Below are positions 1 to 6,749 of a stretch of DNA of 64,000 bases, one piece after another (position 1 is the first letter of the stretch; every line of letters starts with the position of its first letter). A program made the position numbers and the translations under genes. Source of the DNA: Mogibacterium sp. (GTDB lineage: Bacteria; Bacillota; Clostridia; Peptostreptococcales; Anaerovoracaceae); the NCBI GenBank assembly GCA_017431685.1, contig JAFRKO010000033.1, positions 19,876 through 83,875 on the forward strand, given 5' to 3'. Below the pieces are notes generated by a model. The model was not told where the DNA came from. It ran no database searches and saw only the letters and a program-made list of their open reading frames with translations.

Positions 1-158
1 TGCTGCAGCATCCGAAGGATGATCTGCCGCCTGTGTCACTGAGTGTCGGTGTTGCGTTCTCTGACAGAGATGATCCGCAGGGTGACATATTCACAGATGC
101 CGATACAGCGCTGTACCGGGTGAAGGAAGCGGGCAGAAAGGGCTGCCAGATATATTAA
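1..158 (+). CDS. GGDEF-domain protein, C-terminal end only
   Basis: Only the last 52 codons are in the window; the frame is open from base 3 to the TAA at 156-158. The peptide contains SVGVAFSD followed by DADTALYRVKEAGRKGC. These are the last strand and final helix typical of a GGDEF (diguanylate cyclase) domain, which makes cyclic di-GMP from GTP. The catalytic GGDEF loop lies upstream of the window, so activity cannot be judged. A rho-independent terminator follows directly, so this gene ends its own transcription unit and is separate from the pilus-like operon downstream. The family assignment is good; any N-terminal sensor domain is unknown. Confidence 0.8.
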   Translation, partial: LQHPKDDLPPVSLSVGVAFSDRDDPQGDIFTDADTALYRVKEAGRKGCQIY

Positions 159-174
159 AGCGTGAAAAGCAAAG

Positions 175-202
175 CCGGTCTTGGGAAACAGACCGGTTTT
201 TT
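175..202 (+). terminator. Rho-independent terminator after the GGDEF gene
   Basis: CCGGTC (175-180) pairs with GACCGG (191-196) across a 10-base loop and is followed by six T (197-202). It lies 17 bases after the TAA stop. Confidence 0.85.
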
Positions 203-235
203 GTGCAGTTATGACGGGTAAAATGACGAAATTTA

Positions 236-267
236 TTTACAATGCAGTACAGTAATTGTACAATTAC
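236..267 (+). promoter_or_regulatory. Candidate promoter overlapped by a 16-bp palindrome
   Basis: TTTACA (236-241) and TACAAT (259-264) are spaced by 17 bases, a fair sigma-A promoter. The perfect palindrome GTAATTGTACAATTAC (252-267) covers the -10 box, as a repressor operator would. It would drive the transglutaminase-like lipoprotein and the pilus-like genes behind it. Confidence 0.5.
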
Positions 268-301
268 CATGTATATTGTTTGCTGGAAAACGGAGAAGTA
301 A

Positions 302-1270
302 GTGCAGATGAAGATAAAACGACCTGTCAAATATTTGTTGTTCTGCCTCTTGCTTTCTGCCGTTTTTTTATTTCTTTCAGCATGCGGGGGAGGCGGCGAA
401 GCTGTCGCAGAGACTGAGGCCGGCACGGTTACTGAAGAAGAGAGTGCAGAAGAGACTGTTGAGAGATATGAGGTGCCGGAATTCAAAGGCGCTCAGTTTC
501 ATGAGGATGAAGCTGAAGGGAATTACGAGGTGCTTGTAGACACCTCCAGGAGCAGCAAAGGTTTCTTCGGCGTCAACTGCACATCTGACAAAAAAATCAA
601 GGTCCAGGTATTCAAGGATGATGAAGTATATACTTATGATCTCGTTATCGGAAAGGATCAGATCTATCCTTTCCAGCTCGGTGACGGTACCTATACGATA
701 AAGGTAATGAAAAACATCGCTGACACAAAGTACAGCGAACTGTATGTAACTTCTGTGGACGTGACTCTCAACAATGAGTTTGAGCCTTTTCTCAGACCTA
801 ATCAGTATGCCGATTATACAACTGAGTCAGACTGCGTTAAGAAGGCTGACGAACTGGCGGCTGAAGCTGCTGATGCAAATGAATTCATTACGAATGTCTT
901 CGATTTTGTTTGCAAAACAGTCAAATATGATAAGCAAAAGGCCGCGACAATACAACCGGGCTATATCCCTGTCCCGGATGAGACTATGAATACAGGCGAG
1001 GGAATCTGCATAGACTATGCATCGCTTGCCGCGGCCATGCTTCGCAGCCATGGTATCCCTACCAAGATTATTTTCGGGTATGTGGGAGACAGCGGTGATC
1101 TCTATCACGCATGGAACATGTATTACACTGAGGAGACCGGCTGGGTTGCCGTTAAGTTTGAGGTCCATGAAGGAGAGTGGAACCGCCTCGACCTCACTTT
1201 TTCCGCTAATGGAGCTGACAGCAATTACATTGGCGATGGTTCCAACTATCTGGACGTATTCCAGTACTGA
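302..1270 (+). CDS. Lipoprotein with transglutaminase-like (papain-fold) domain
   Basis: The 322-residue protein starts with a basic stretch and a hydrophobic segment ending in the lipobox FLSAC (Cys28), so it should be lipid-anchored on the outer face of the membrane. An Asp/Glu-rich linker and a beta-rich region (about 60-160) precede a transglutaminase-core domain. In that domain GEGICIDYA carries the candidate catalytic Cys236, YHAWN His269 and RLDLTF Asp297, so the triad looks complete. Bacterial members of this fold are often proteases or amidases; the substrate is unknown. The start may be GTG at 302 or ATG at 308; GGAGAAG at 292-298 serves either. It lies 32 bp before the PilC-like gene and is probably co-transcribed with it. 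Confidence 0.8.
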   Translation: MQMKIKRPVKYLLFCLLLSAVFLFLSACGGGGEAVAETEAGTVTEEESAEETVERYEVPEFKGAQFHEDEAEGNYEVLVDTSRSSKGFFGVNCTSDKKIKVQVFKDDEVYTYDLVIGKDQIYPFQLGDGTYTIKVMKNIADTKYSELYVTSVDVTLNNEFEPFLRPNQYADYTTESDCVKKADELAAEAADANEFITNVFDFVCKTVKYDKQKAATIQPGYIPVPDETMNTGEGICIDYASLAAAMLRSHGIPTKIIFGYVGDSGDLYHAWNMYYTEETGWVAVKFEVHEGEWNRLDLTFSANGADSNYIGDGSNYLDVFQY

Positions 1271-1302
1271 GAAGCTTATATATAAATGGAAAGGAGCTTA
1301 TA

Positions 1303-2370
1303 GTGATGAGTTCTGAGAAAAAAGCCGAATCCGGGATGCTGAGCTATACCGAGCTTACATCTTTCTTTGAGAATATGGGAATGATGATAAAGTCCGGTAT
1401 TTCAGCGAGCGAGGCAGTGTCACTCCTTAAGGAGGAGACTCCGTCGACTGAGCAGACGCTGAGCCATGCTCTGGGTATGCTGTCGGATGATCTTTATATG
1501 GGTAAGCCTATCGGCGATGCCATGAAAGATACCGGAGTTTTCCCTGATTACTCTGTAGATATGATCAGCACTTCCGAGTACACCGGAAAGCTTGAGGACA
1601 CACTCTTTCATCTCGCTGATTATTACAGGGCTGAGGACAGCATGAAGGCGACTCTGGTGTCCGCGGTCAGGTATCCGGTAATACTGCTGCTTATGGTAAT
1701 AGCGGTTCTCGTTGTTATGCTGGCGCTTGTGTTCCCTGCGTTCTATGGTGTCTATGAGAATCTGGCAGGCAGCCTCACATCGTCATCATATGGCTACATC
1801 AATGTATCATTCACGCTTACCAAAGTGATGCTTGGCATTATGGCAGTGCTTCTTGTGGCTCTGCTGGCAGGCGTGTCGATGTGGAGGGGCGGCAAAAAAG
1901 ACAATGTCAGAAATTTCCTCTCGAAGTTCGCGGCGTTCAGAGAGCTTTTCAGCAGCATGGATCTTTACAGATTCACATCGTGCTTCGATATGTTCCTCTC
2001 GAGCGGAGAGCATCAGGATGAAGCTCTTGTTAAGAGCATGCCTGTAGTGCAGACAGATGAGCTGCGGGCTAAACTTACGCGCTGCAAGGAGAAGATGGAC
2101 GGAGGCATGAGCTTTTCGCAGACCGCGTATGAAGAGGATCTTTACGACCGCACCAACAACAGAATGCTGATCCCGGCCGAGCGCAGCGGCATGCTTGATG
2201 CAATTATGCAGAAGATACTCGCCAACCTCAAAGTCAGCATCGAAAAGAGCATAGGGCATATTGCGAATACAGTTGAACCGCTCCTGACGGGAGTGCTGAT
2301 GATATTCATAGGCATAATGCTCATAAGCCTTATGGTGCCTCTGATCGGCATCATGAACTCGATAGGATAG
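1303..2370 (+). CDS. Type II secretion/type IV pilus platform protein, PilC/GspF family
   Basis: The 355-residue protein has two copies of the T2SSF helical domain (about 15-135 and 215-335) and three membrane segments (about 118-142, 165-192, 325-350), the usual PilC/GspF layout. PilC proteins sit in the inner membrane and couple the cytoplasmic motor ATPase to pilin assembly. AGGAG at 1292-1296 precedes tandem starts GTG 1303 and ATG 1306; ATG 1306 has the better spacing. It is the first of six tightly spaced genes ending with a PilT-like ATPase. Length is slightly short for PilC (about 400) but both domains are present. Confidence 0.85.
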   Translation: MMSSEKKAESGMLSYTELTSFFENMGMMIKSGISASEAVSLLKEETPSTEQTLSHALGMLSDDLYMGKPIGDAMKDTGVFPDYSVDMISTSEYTGKLEDTLFHLADYYRAEDSMKATLVSAVRYPVILLLMVIAVLVVMLALVFPAFYGVYENLAGSLTSSSYGYINVSFTLTKVMLGIMAVLLVALLAGVSMWRGGKKDNVRNFLSKFAAFRELFSSMDLYRFTSCFDMFLSSGEHQDEALVKSMPVVQTDELRAKLTRCKEKMDGGMSFSQTAYEEDLYDRTNNRMLIPAERSGMLDAIMQKILANLKVSIEKSIGHIANTVEPLLTGVLMIFIGIMLISLMVPLIGIMNSIG

Positions 2371-2391
2371 TATTGGCCGGGAGGGCCTGAC

Positions 2392-2709
2392 ATGGAAAAA
2401 CGCATACGCAGGAGAAGATTGATAGTGACGATCGTCATTACTGTGCTCATTATGATCGCAGCTGTCTTCGCGTGGGCAAACAAGGCGGCGGAGGACAGCT
2501 TTGAGGAGCAGGCCGAGGCTATAAAGGACACCGTGTCGAGGCGGGCGCTCCAGTGCTATGTCATAGAAGGAGCATATCCGGAAAGCCTTGAGTATCTGGT
2601 GGAAAACTACGGACTCGCGGTCAATATGGAGGATTACAAGGTCGTTTACATCCCATACGCGGAGAATCTGCCTCCTGAGGTCAAGGTGATATATAAAAAG
2701 GAAAAGTAA
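2392..2709 (+). CDS. Small membrane-anchored protein of the pilus-like operon, unknown family
   Basis: The 105-residue protein has a strongly basic N-terminus (KRIRRRR), one membrane segment (about 10-29), and a soluble part containing CYVIEGAYPESLEYLVENYGL. That segment resembles the post-helix region of pseudopilins, where a Y-P-x-x-L pattern is common. There is no canonical prepilin cleavage site (G/A followed by FTxxE). It sits 21 bp after the PilC-like gene and one base before the next gene. I infer a minor pilin-like or assembly role from context only. Confidence 0.6.
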   Translation: MEKRIRRRRLIVTIVITVLIMIAAVFAWANKAAEDSFEEQAEAIKDTVSRRALQCYVIEGAYPESLEYLVENYGLAVNMEDYKVVYIPYAENLPPEVKVIYKKEK

Positions 2710-2710
2710 G

Positions 2711-3154
2711 ATGATTGAGAACAGGAAAGGCATCGGAGACATAATATCGACGATCACGGTGACAGTGCTGTTTGCGGTCATCCTGAGTCTTGTAGTGTTC
2801 TCGGCAAGGGGCTATCAGCACGCATCCGAGGTGCAGGACATGAACAGCAATACCAGGGCTGTCGGCTCTTATGTGGTCAACTGTGTTAAGGACAGCAACA
2901 CCGGAGAGGTGGCAATCGAAACGATTTCGGGCTACGAATGCCTCGTTATACGCAGCAAAGACGGATATGAGCACAGGCTGTTCCTGGCGGACGGAAAGCT
3001 CAAGGAGGAGTACGTTGAAGAGGGGATGCAGATAGACCCTGAGACAGCACTTGAGATAGGCACTACATCAGTCTTCGATATGGATATAGGCGCAGACGGC
3101 CTGCTTACTGTAGCTACGGATGAAGGCGTTTCTATTGTCAATACAAAGAGATAG
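2711..3154 (+). CDS. Pseudopilin-like protein, DUF4860-like
   Basis: The 147-residue protein has N-terminal ENRKGIGD, a hydrophobic helix (about 11-31), then a beta-rich soluble domain ending in GADGLLTVATDEG. The basic-then-Gly start before a hydrophobic helix resembles a prepilin leader, but the usual Glu5 is not evident. I associate this kind of protein with DUF4860, found next to pilus genes in Clostridia; the assignment is from memory. It starts one base after the previous stop and ends three bases before the next start, so translation is probably coupled. Confidence 0.55.
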   Translation: MIENRKGIGDIISTITVTVLFAVILSLVVFSARGYQHASEVQDMNSNTRAVGSYVVNCVKDSNTGEVAIETISGYECLVIRSKDGYEHRLFLADGKLKEEYVEEGMQIDPETALEIGTTSVFDMDIGADGLLTVATDEGVSIVNTKR

Positions 3155-3157
3155 GAA

Positions 3158-3625
3158 ATGAACAACAAGAGAAGCATAGCGTTTATAGTCGAGCTGCTGG
3201 GGCTCTTCATACTGCTGATACTGGTGATCGTGATGATCACGCAGGTATTTGTGATGAGCAGAGCACGCACCATCGAGGCGAGGCACCTTACTAAGGCGGT
3301 GATGCTGGCGCAGAGCACGGCCGAGGCCGCTTCGTCTGAGAAAGATCTTCTGCAGCTGGCAGACAGACTGAAGGGCATGGACGGTGTTCAGTCTGCAGAG
3401 TACAGCGATGCGGGCGGATCGATCGATATAGTCTTTGATACCGACGGAAATCCGGGCGGCAAAGACTTCTGCGTGGTGCTGCACAGATCCCTCAGCGAAA
3501 GAGAGGGAGGCTCTTACGCTTCAGACAGCATAGAGGTGTACTATTGCACACCGGGGCAGCATCAGAATAAGATTTACGATCTTAACACCGGAAGGCATTT
3601 CAGCGGAAAGGGGGCGAAGTCATGA
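3158..3625 (+). CDS. Pilin-like membrane-anchored protein
   Basis: The 155-residue protein begins NNKRSIAFIVELLGLF, a short basic leader followed by a hydrophobic helix with a Glu near its start. This is the closest match in the operon to a type IV prepilin N-terminus (x-FTLIELL). The helix runs on to about residue 33 and continues as an amphipathic helix, as in pilins. The C-terminal part is a small mixed domain. Its end overlaps the next start by four bases (ATGA), a sign of translational coupling. A cleavable leader is plausible but not certain, and no prepilin peptidase gene is in the window. Confidence 0.6.
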   Translation: MNNKRSIAFIVELLGLFILLILVIVMITQVFVMSRARTIEARHLTKAVMLAQSTAEAASSEKDLLQLADRLKGMDGVQSAEYSDAGGSIDIVFDTDGNPGGKDFCVVLHRSLSEREGGSYASDSIEVYYCTPGQHQNKIYDLNTGRHFSGKGAKS

Positions 3626-4011
3626 CGCATAAGACAAGACTCGGTCCACTTGCGATATTCCTTGTGATAGTAGCTATGGTCATAACCACTCTGGCTGTGC
3701 TTACTGTAGCGACTTCAAATGCCGATATCACCATGGCCAGGAGGTATGCGGATATAACGCAGATACGCTACGGACTCGAGGCTCAGGGCGAGGAGTTTCT
3801 GAGCTATGCGGAGGCTGGCAGGGCACCGGAAATGGACGGCGTGACTCGGGCTGACGGCGGCTACGAGTTCACCGCAGAGAACGGAGGCTACAGGCTCGAG
3901 GCAGCCGTGGCAGGACCGGGAGCAGACGGCAGTTATGAAGTCACAAAATGGAAGCTGACCAAGATATGGAATGCATCTGATCCGATGAACAGCATATGGC
4001 CGGGATTCTGA
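3622..4011 (+). CDS. Small pilin-like/PilX-like membrane-anchored protein
   Basis: The 129-residue protein has the N-terminus THKTRLGPLAIFLVIVAM, a basic leader with Gly-Pro before a long hydrophobic helix (about 8-30). A helix rich in Ala/Arg/Tyr and a small soluble domain with two tandem Gly-Gly-Tyr-Glu turns follow. The layout resembles minor pilins of the PilX/GspK type, which lack Glu5, but similarity is only structural. The start overlaps the preceding stop by four bases. A 46-base gap with a good AGAAGGA site separates it from the PilT-like gene. Confidence 0.55.
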   Translation: MTHKTRLGPLAIFLVIVAMVITTLAVLTVATSNADITMARRYADITQIRYGLEAQGEEFLSYAEAGRAPEMDGVTRADGGYEFTAENGGYRLEAAVAGPGADGSYEVTKWKLTKIWNASDPMNSIWPGF

Positions 4012-4057
4012 TAGAGCCGGCGCAGCAGATGCAGACATAAGAAAGAAGGAAAAGTTA

Positions 4058-5116
4058 ATGGATCTTAAAACGATACTTACAGAAGCTATACAGAAGGGTG
4101 CTTCAGATATATTCATCATCGCAGGCATCCCTGTGACGTACAAGGTGAAAGGTGCTCAGGACAGGCGTGACGGCGGCATCATGAAGCCCGATGACATCAA
4201 TGCGCTGATAGACGAGATATACGAGACCGGACGCAGGGCAAAGACCAACCTGGATATGAACAACGACGATGACTTCTCGTTCTCTATAAGAGATCTTGGG
4301 AGATTCAGGGTCAACGTGTTCAGGCAGAGGGGGTCGCTTGCCGCGGTAATAAGGGTCATCAAATTCGGTGTACCTGATCCGGCAATGCTCGGCATACCCG
4401 AGAGCGTTCTGTCGCTTGCTGACAATAAGACAGGTCTGGTGCTGGTCACAGGTGCCGCGGGCTCGGGCAAATCCACCACTCTTGCCTGCATGATAGACCG
4501 CATCAACAGGAGCCGTGAGGCGCACATAATCACCATGGAAGATCCGCTTGAGTATCTCCACGCTCACAACAGGAGCATAGTAAGCCAGCGCGAGATCTTC
4601 ATAGACACACCGGGATACCTCGAATCGCTGAGGTCCGCTCTCAGAGAGAGTCCGGATGTTATACTTCTCGGAGAGATGAGAGACTTCGATACTATATCTG
4701 CCGCGATCACCGCAGCAGAGACGGGCGTGCTGCTTTTCAGCACTCTGCATACATCGAGCGCGGCCAACACCATCAACAGGATAGTAGATGTATTCCCTGC
4801 CAACCAGCAGGTGCAGGTAAGAGGCCAGCTGGCCCATCTCATAAAGGGAGTAGTGTGCCAGAAGCTCATAACATCTGTTGACGGCCATCTCATACCGGTG
4901 TTTGAGGTAATGAAATCAACACCGGCTATACACAACATGATAAGAGAGGGCAAGCTGCATCAGCTGGAGTCTGCGATGCAGGCAGCTTCTGCTGACGGTA
5001 TGGTCACGATGGATTCAAGTCTGCTCGATCTGTACAAAAGAGGCGTCATCACCAAAAGTACACTTCTTTCATCGTGCAACAACTACGAGTTCATGGTGAA
5101 AAAGGTCGGAGCATAG
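4058..5116 (+). CDS. PilT-like type IV pilus retraction ATPase
   Basis: The 352-residue size is typical of PilT. Visible motifs are Walker A GAAGSGKST (about 131-139), the Asp box ITMEDPLEY, Walker B VILLGEMRD (about 200), the His box TLHTSSA, and near the C-terminus AIHNMIREGK, the PilT-specific counterpart of AIRNLIRE. PilT forms a cytoplasmic hexamer that drives pilus disassembly. It is the only motor ATPase in the window; an extension ATPase (PilB/GspE) is not seen and must be elsewhere if the machine makes fibres. The start ATG at 4058 follows AGAAGGA at 4044-4050. The next gene begins 12 bases downstream. Confidence 0.88.
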   Translation: MDLKTILTEAIQKGASDIFIIAGIPVTYKVKGAQDRRDGGIMKPDDINALIDEIYETGRRAKTNLDMNNDDDFSFSIRDLGRFRVNVFRQRGSLAAVIRVIKFGVPDPAMLGIPESVLSLADNKTGLVLVTGAAGSGKSTTLACMIDRINRSREAHIITMEDPLEYLHAHNRSIVSQREIFIDTPGYLESLRSALRESPDVILLGEMRDFDTISAAITAAETGVLLFSTLHTSSAANTINRIVDVFPANQQVQVRGQLAHLIKGVVCQKLITSVDGHLIPVFEVMKSTPAIHNMIREGKLHQLESAMQAASADGMVTMDSSLLDLYKRGVITKSTLLSSCNNYEFMVKKVGA

Positions 5117-5128
5117 GAGGCCGACGAA

Positions 5129-6349
5129 ATGAACGGAGAAGCAATCCGTACGGAAAATATGAATAATGCAATCAGCGTAAGGACGTTCGGGGGCTTTTCT
5201 CTCAGATACAACGATTCCGAGCTGTCTTTCGGCACTCAGAGTGATTCGCAGATGCTGCAGCTTCTGCAGCTGCTGCTTCATTACAGAAAGCAGGGTGTTT
5301 CGAGAGATCTGGCCAAGGCGGTTTTGTTTGCCGACCGCGATGTCGATGATGTATCGCATTCCATAAGAAATATCATTTACAATCTGCGAAAAAAACTAAG
5401 GGAGCTTGGCCTTCCCGAGAGCAGGTATGTAGTAAAGCGGAGCGGTATATACTTCTGGAGCGACGATATACCTGTTAAAGAGGATGCCGCGGAGTTTGAA
5501 GATGTTTTCAACCGGGCTATGGAGTGCGTCGATACAGAGCGCAAAGCCGCGCTGCTTACGTCCGCGTCCTTAATGTATGCCGGAAGGTTTCTGGCCGGGA
5601 GCGAGTCCGGTATCTGGTGCGTACAGGAGGCTGAGCGGTACAGAGAGATATTCGCGGACTGCGTCAACGAGCTCGCTGACATTCTGAGGGAGACGCACAA
5701 ATACAAAAAACTCCTCGAGGTGAGCACATATGCTGCCAGGGTGGATCCGTTCTCGGAGTGGGAGGTACTGACTCTGGAGGCCCTGGGCAGACTTGGCCGG
5801 TTCGACCAGACCGAGAGCTTCTACAGGAACACTGTAGACGCCTATGTAAAAGAATACGGCGGTCGCGCCAACAGCTACGTGAGAGAGTTCACCAACAGGA
5901 TAGGACTCAAGCTGGTAGTGGGGCATGAATCGCTCGAGGAGATACAGAGAAAAATAGGCAATCCGGAGGATTATGAGCGCAAAGGCTATTATTGCTCGCT
6001 GCCTGTGTTTCAGGAGATATACAGGATCACGGAACGGATGATGGAGAGATCGGGCGAAAAGATATTCCTGATGCTCTGTACAATACTCGACAGCAAGGGC
6101 AATCCGATGCGTGAGGGAAGCCGCCTGGAAGAGCTTTCCGAAAGGCTCAGGATCACTATAATAAACTGCGTAAGGCATACAGATACGGTCACCAGATATG
6201 GAAACGGCCAGTATCTGGTGCTGCTCATCAACACGACCGAGGAAGATTGCTCGATAGTATCGGACCGAATAAGCTCGCACTTTATTCGCGAAGGCCAGAG
6301 GACCAGCCTGGGTTATTCTGTAAGCAACATCATCGTTGCAAATCGCTAA
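5129..6349 (+). CDS. BTAD-type transcriptional regulator with degenerate C-terminal GGDEF domain
   Basis: The 406-residue protein has three parts. An N-terminal OmpR-like winged-helix (about 15-100, with SHSIRNIIYNLRKKLRELG as recognition region) precedes a bacterial transcriptional activation domain of helical repeats (about 105-260, including AARVDPFSEWEVLTLEALG). The C-terminal part (about 285-400) resembles GGDEF: RITIINCVRHTDTVTRYGNGQYLVLL aligns with the half-site where GGDEF would stand, but the loop reads GNGQY. Cyclase activity should therefore be lost; nucleotide or cyclic di-GMP sensing is possible. AGGAGG at 5116-5121 precedes ATG 5129. Its place at the end of the pilus-like operon suggests it controls that operon. 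Confidence 0.75.
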   Translation: MNGEAIRTENMNNAISVRTFGGFSLRYNDSELSFGTQSDSQMLQLLQLLLHYRKQGVSRDLAKAVLFADRDVDDVSHSIRNIIYNLRKKLRELGLPESRYVVKRSGIYFWSDDIPVKEDAAEFEDVFNRAMECVDTERKAALLTSASLMYAGRFLAGSESGIWCVQEAERYREIFADCVNELADILRETHKYKKLLEVSTYAARVDPFSEWEVLTLEALGRLGRFDQTESFYRNTVDAYVKEYGGRANSYVREFTNRIGLKLVVGHESLEEIQRKIGNPEDYERKGYYCSLPVFQEIYRITERMMERSGEKIFLMLCTILDSKGNPMREGSRLEELSERLRITIINCVRHTDTVTRYGNGQYLVLLINTTEEDCSIVSDRISSHFIREGQRTSLGYSVSNIIVANR

Positions 6350-6377
6350 GTTAAAAACGCATATAAGGAGAATAAAA

Positions 6378-6716
6378 ATGCTTACTATAGATAATCTTAA
6401 AAAACTTGGAGCTGCTACTGATGAGGGCCTTGCGAGATGCCTCGGCAGGGAGGATTTTTATCTCAGAATGGTAGGAATGGCTCTTGCTGACAACGGATTT
6501 GAGAAGCTGAGGGAAGCCGTTCAGAGAGGAGATCTGGAAGAAGGGTTTGAGAGGGCTCATGCACTGAAAGGCGTGCTGTCAAATGTTGCGCTGACTACTC
6601 TCGCAGATCCGATAGCAGAGATCACTGAAGAGCTGAGAGCGCGCAAGGATATCGACTACACAGATCTTCTCGACAGGATAGATACTGAACTCAGGAAATA
6701 CAGGGCTCTGGTCTGA
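6378..6716 (+). CDS. Stand-alone histidine phosphotransfer (HPt) protein
   Basis: A 112-residue acidic helical protein. The segment ERAHALKGVLSNV carries His61 in the HALKG context typical of HPt domains, which accept phosphate from a receiver domain and pass it on. The start is set at ATG 6378 because AAGGAG (6365-6370) stands 7 bases before it; a longer frame from 6336 has no such site. It lies just upstream of two hybrid-kinase genes with receiver domains, the natural partners in a phosphorelay, and just after the BTAD regulator. Confidence 0.8.
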   Translation: MLTIDNLKKLGAATDEGLARCLGREDFYLRMVGMALADNGFEKLREAVQRGDLEEGFERAHALKGVLSNVALTTLADPIAEITEELRARKDIDYTDLLDRIDTELRKYRALV

Positions 6717-6749
6717 TCACTGCAGAAAGCCCGCCGGGGGTTGAAATAA

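Noticed and set aside
1807..2781. Long minus-strand open frames opposite pilus, rpoB, rpoC, proS and asnS genes
   Set aside because: They are antisense shadows with no ribosome sites, no domain motifs and low-complexity composition; the plus-strand genes explain the region.
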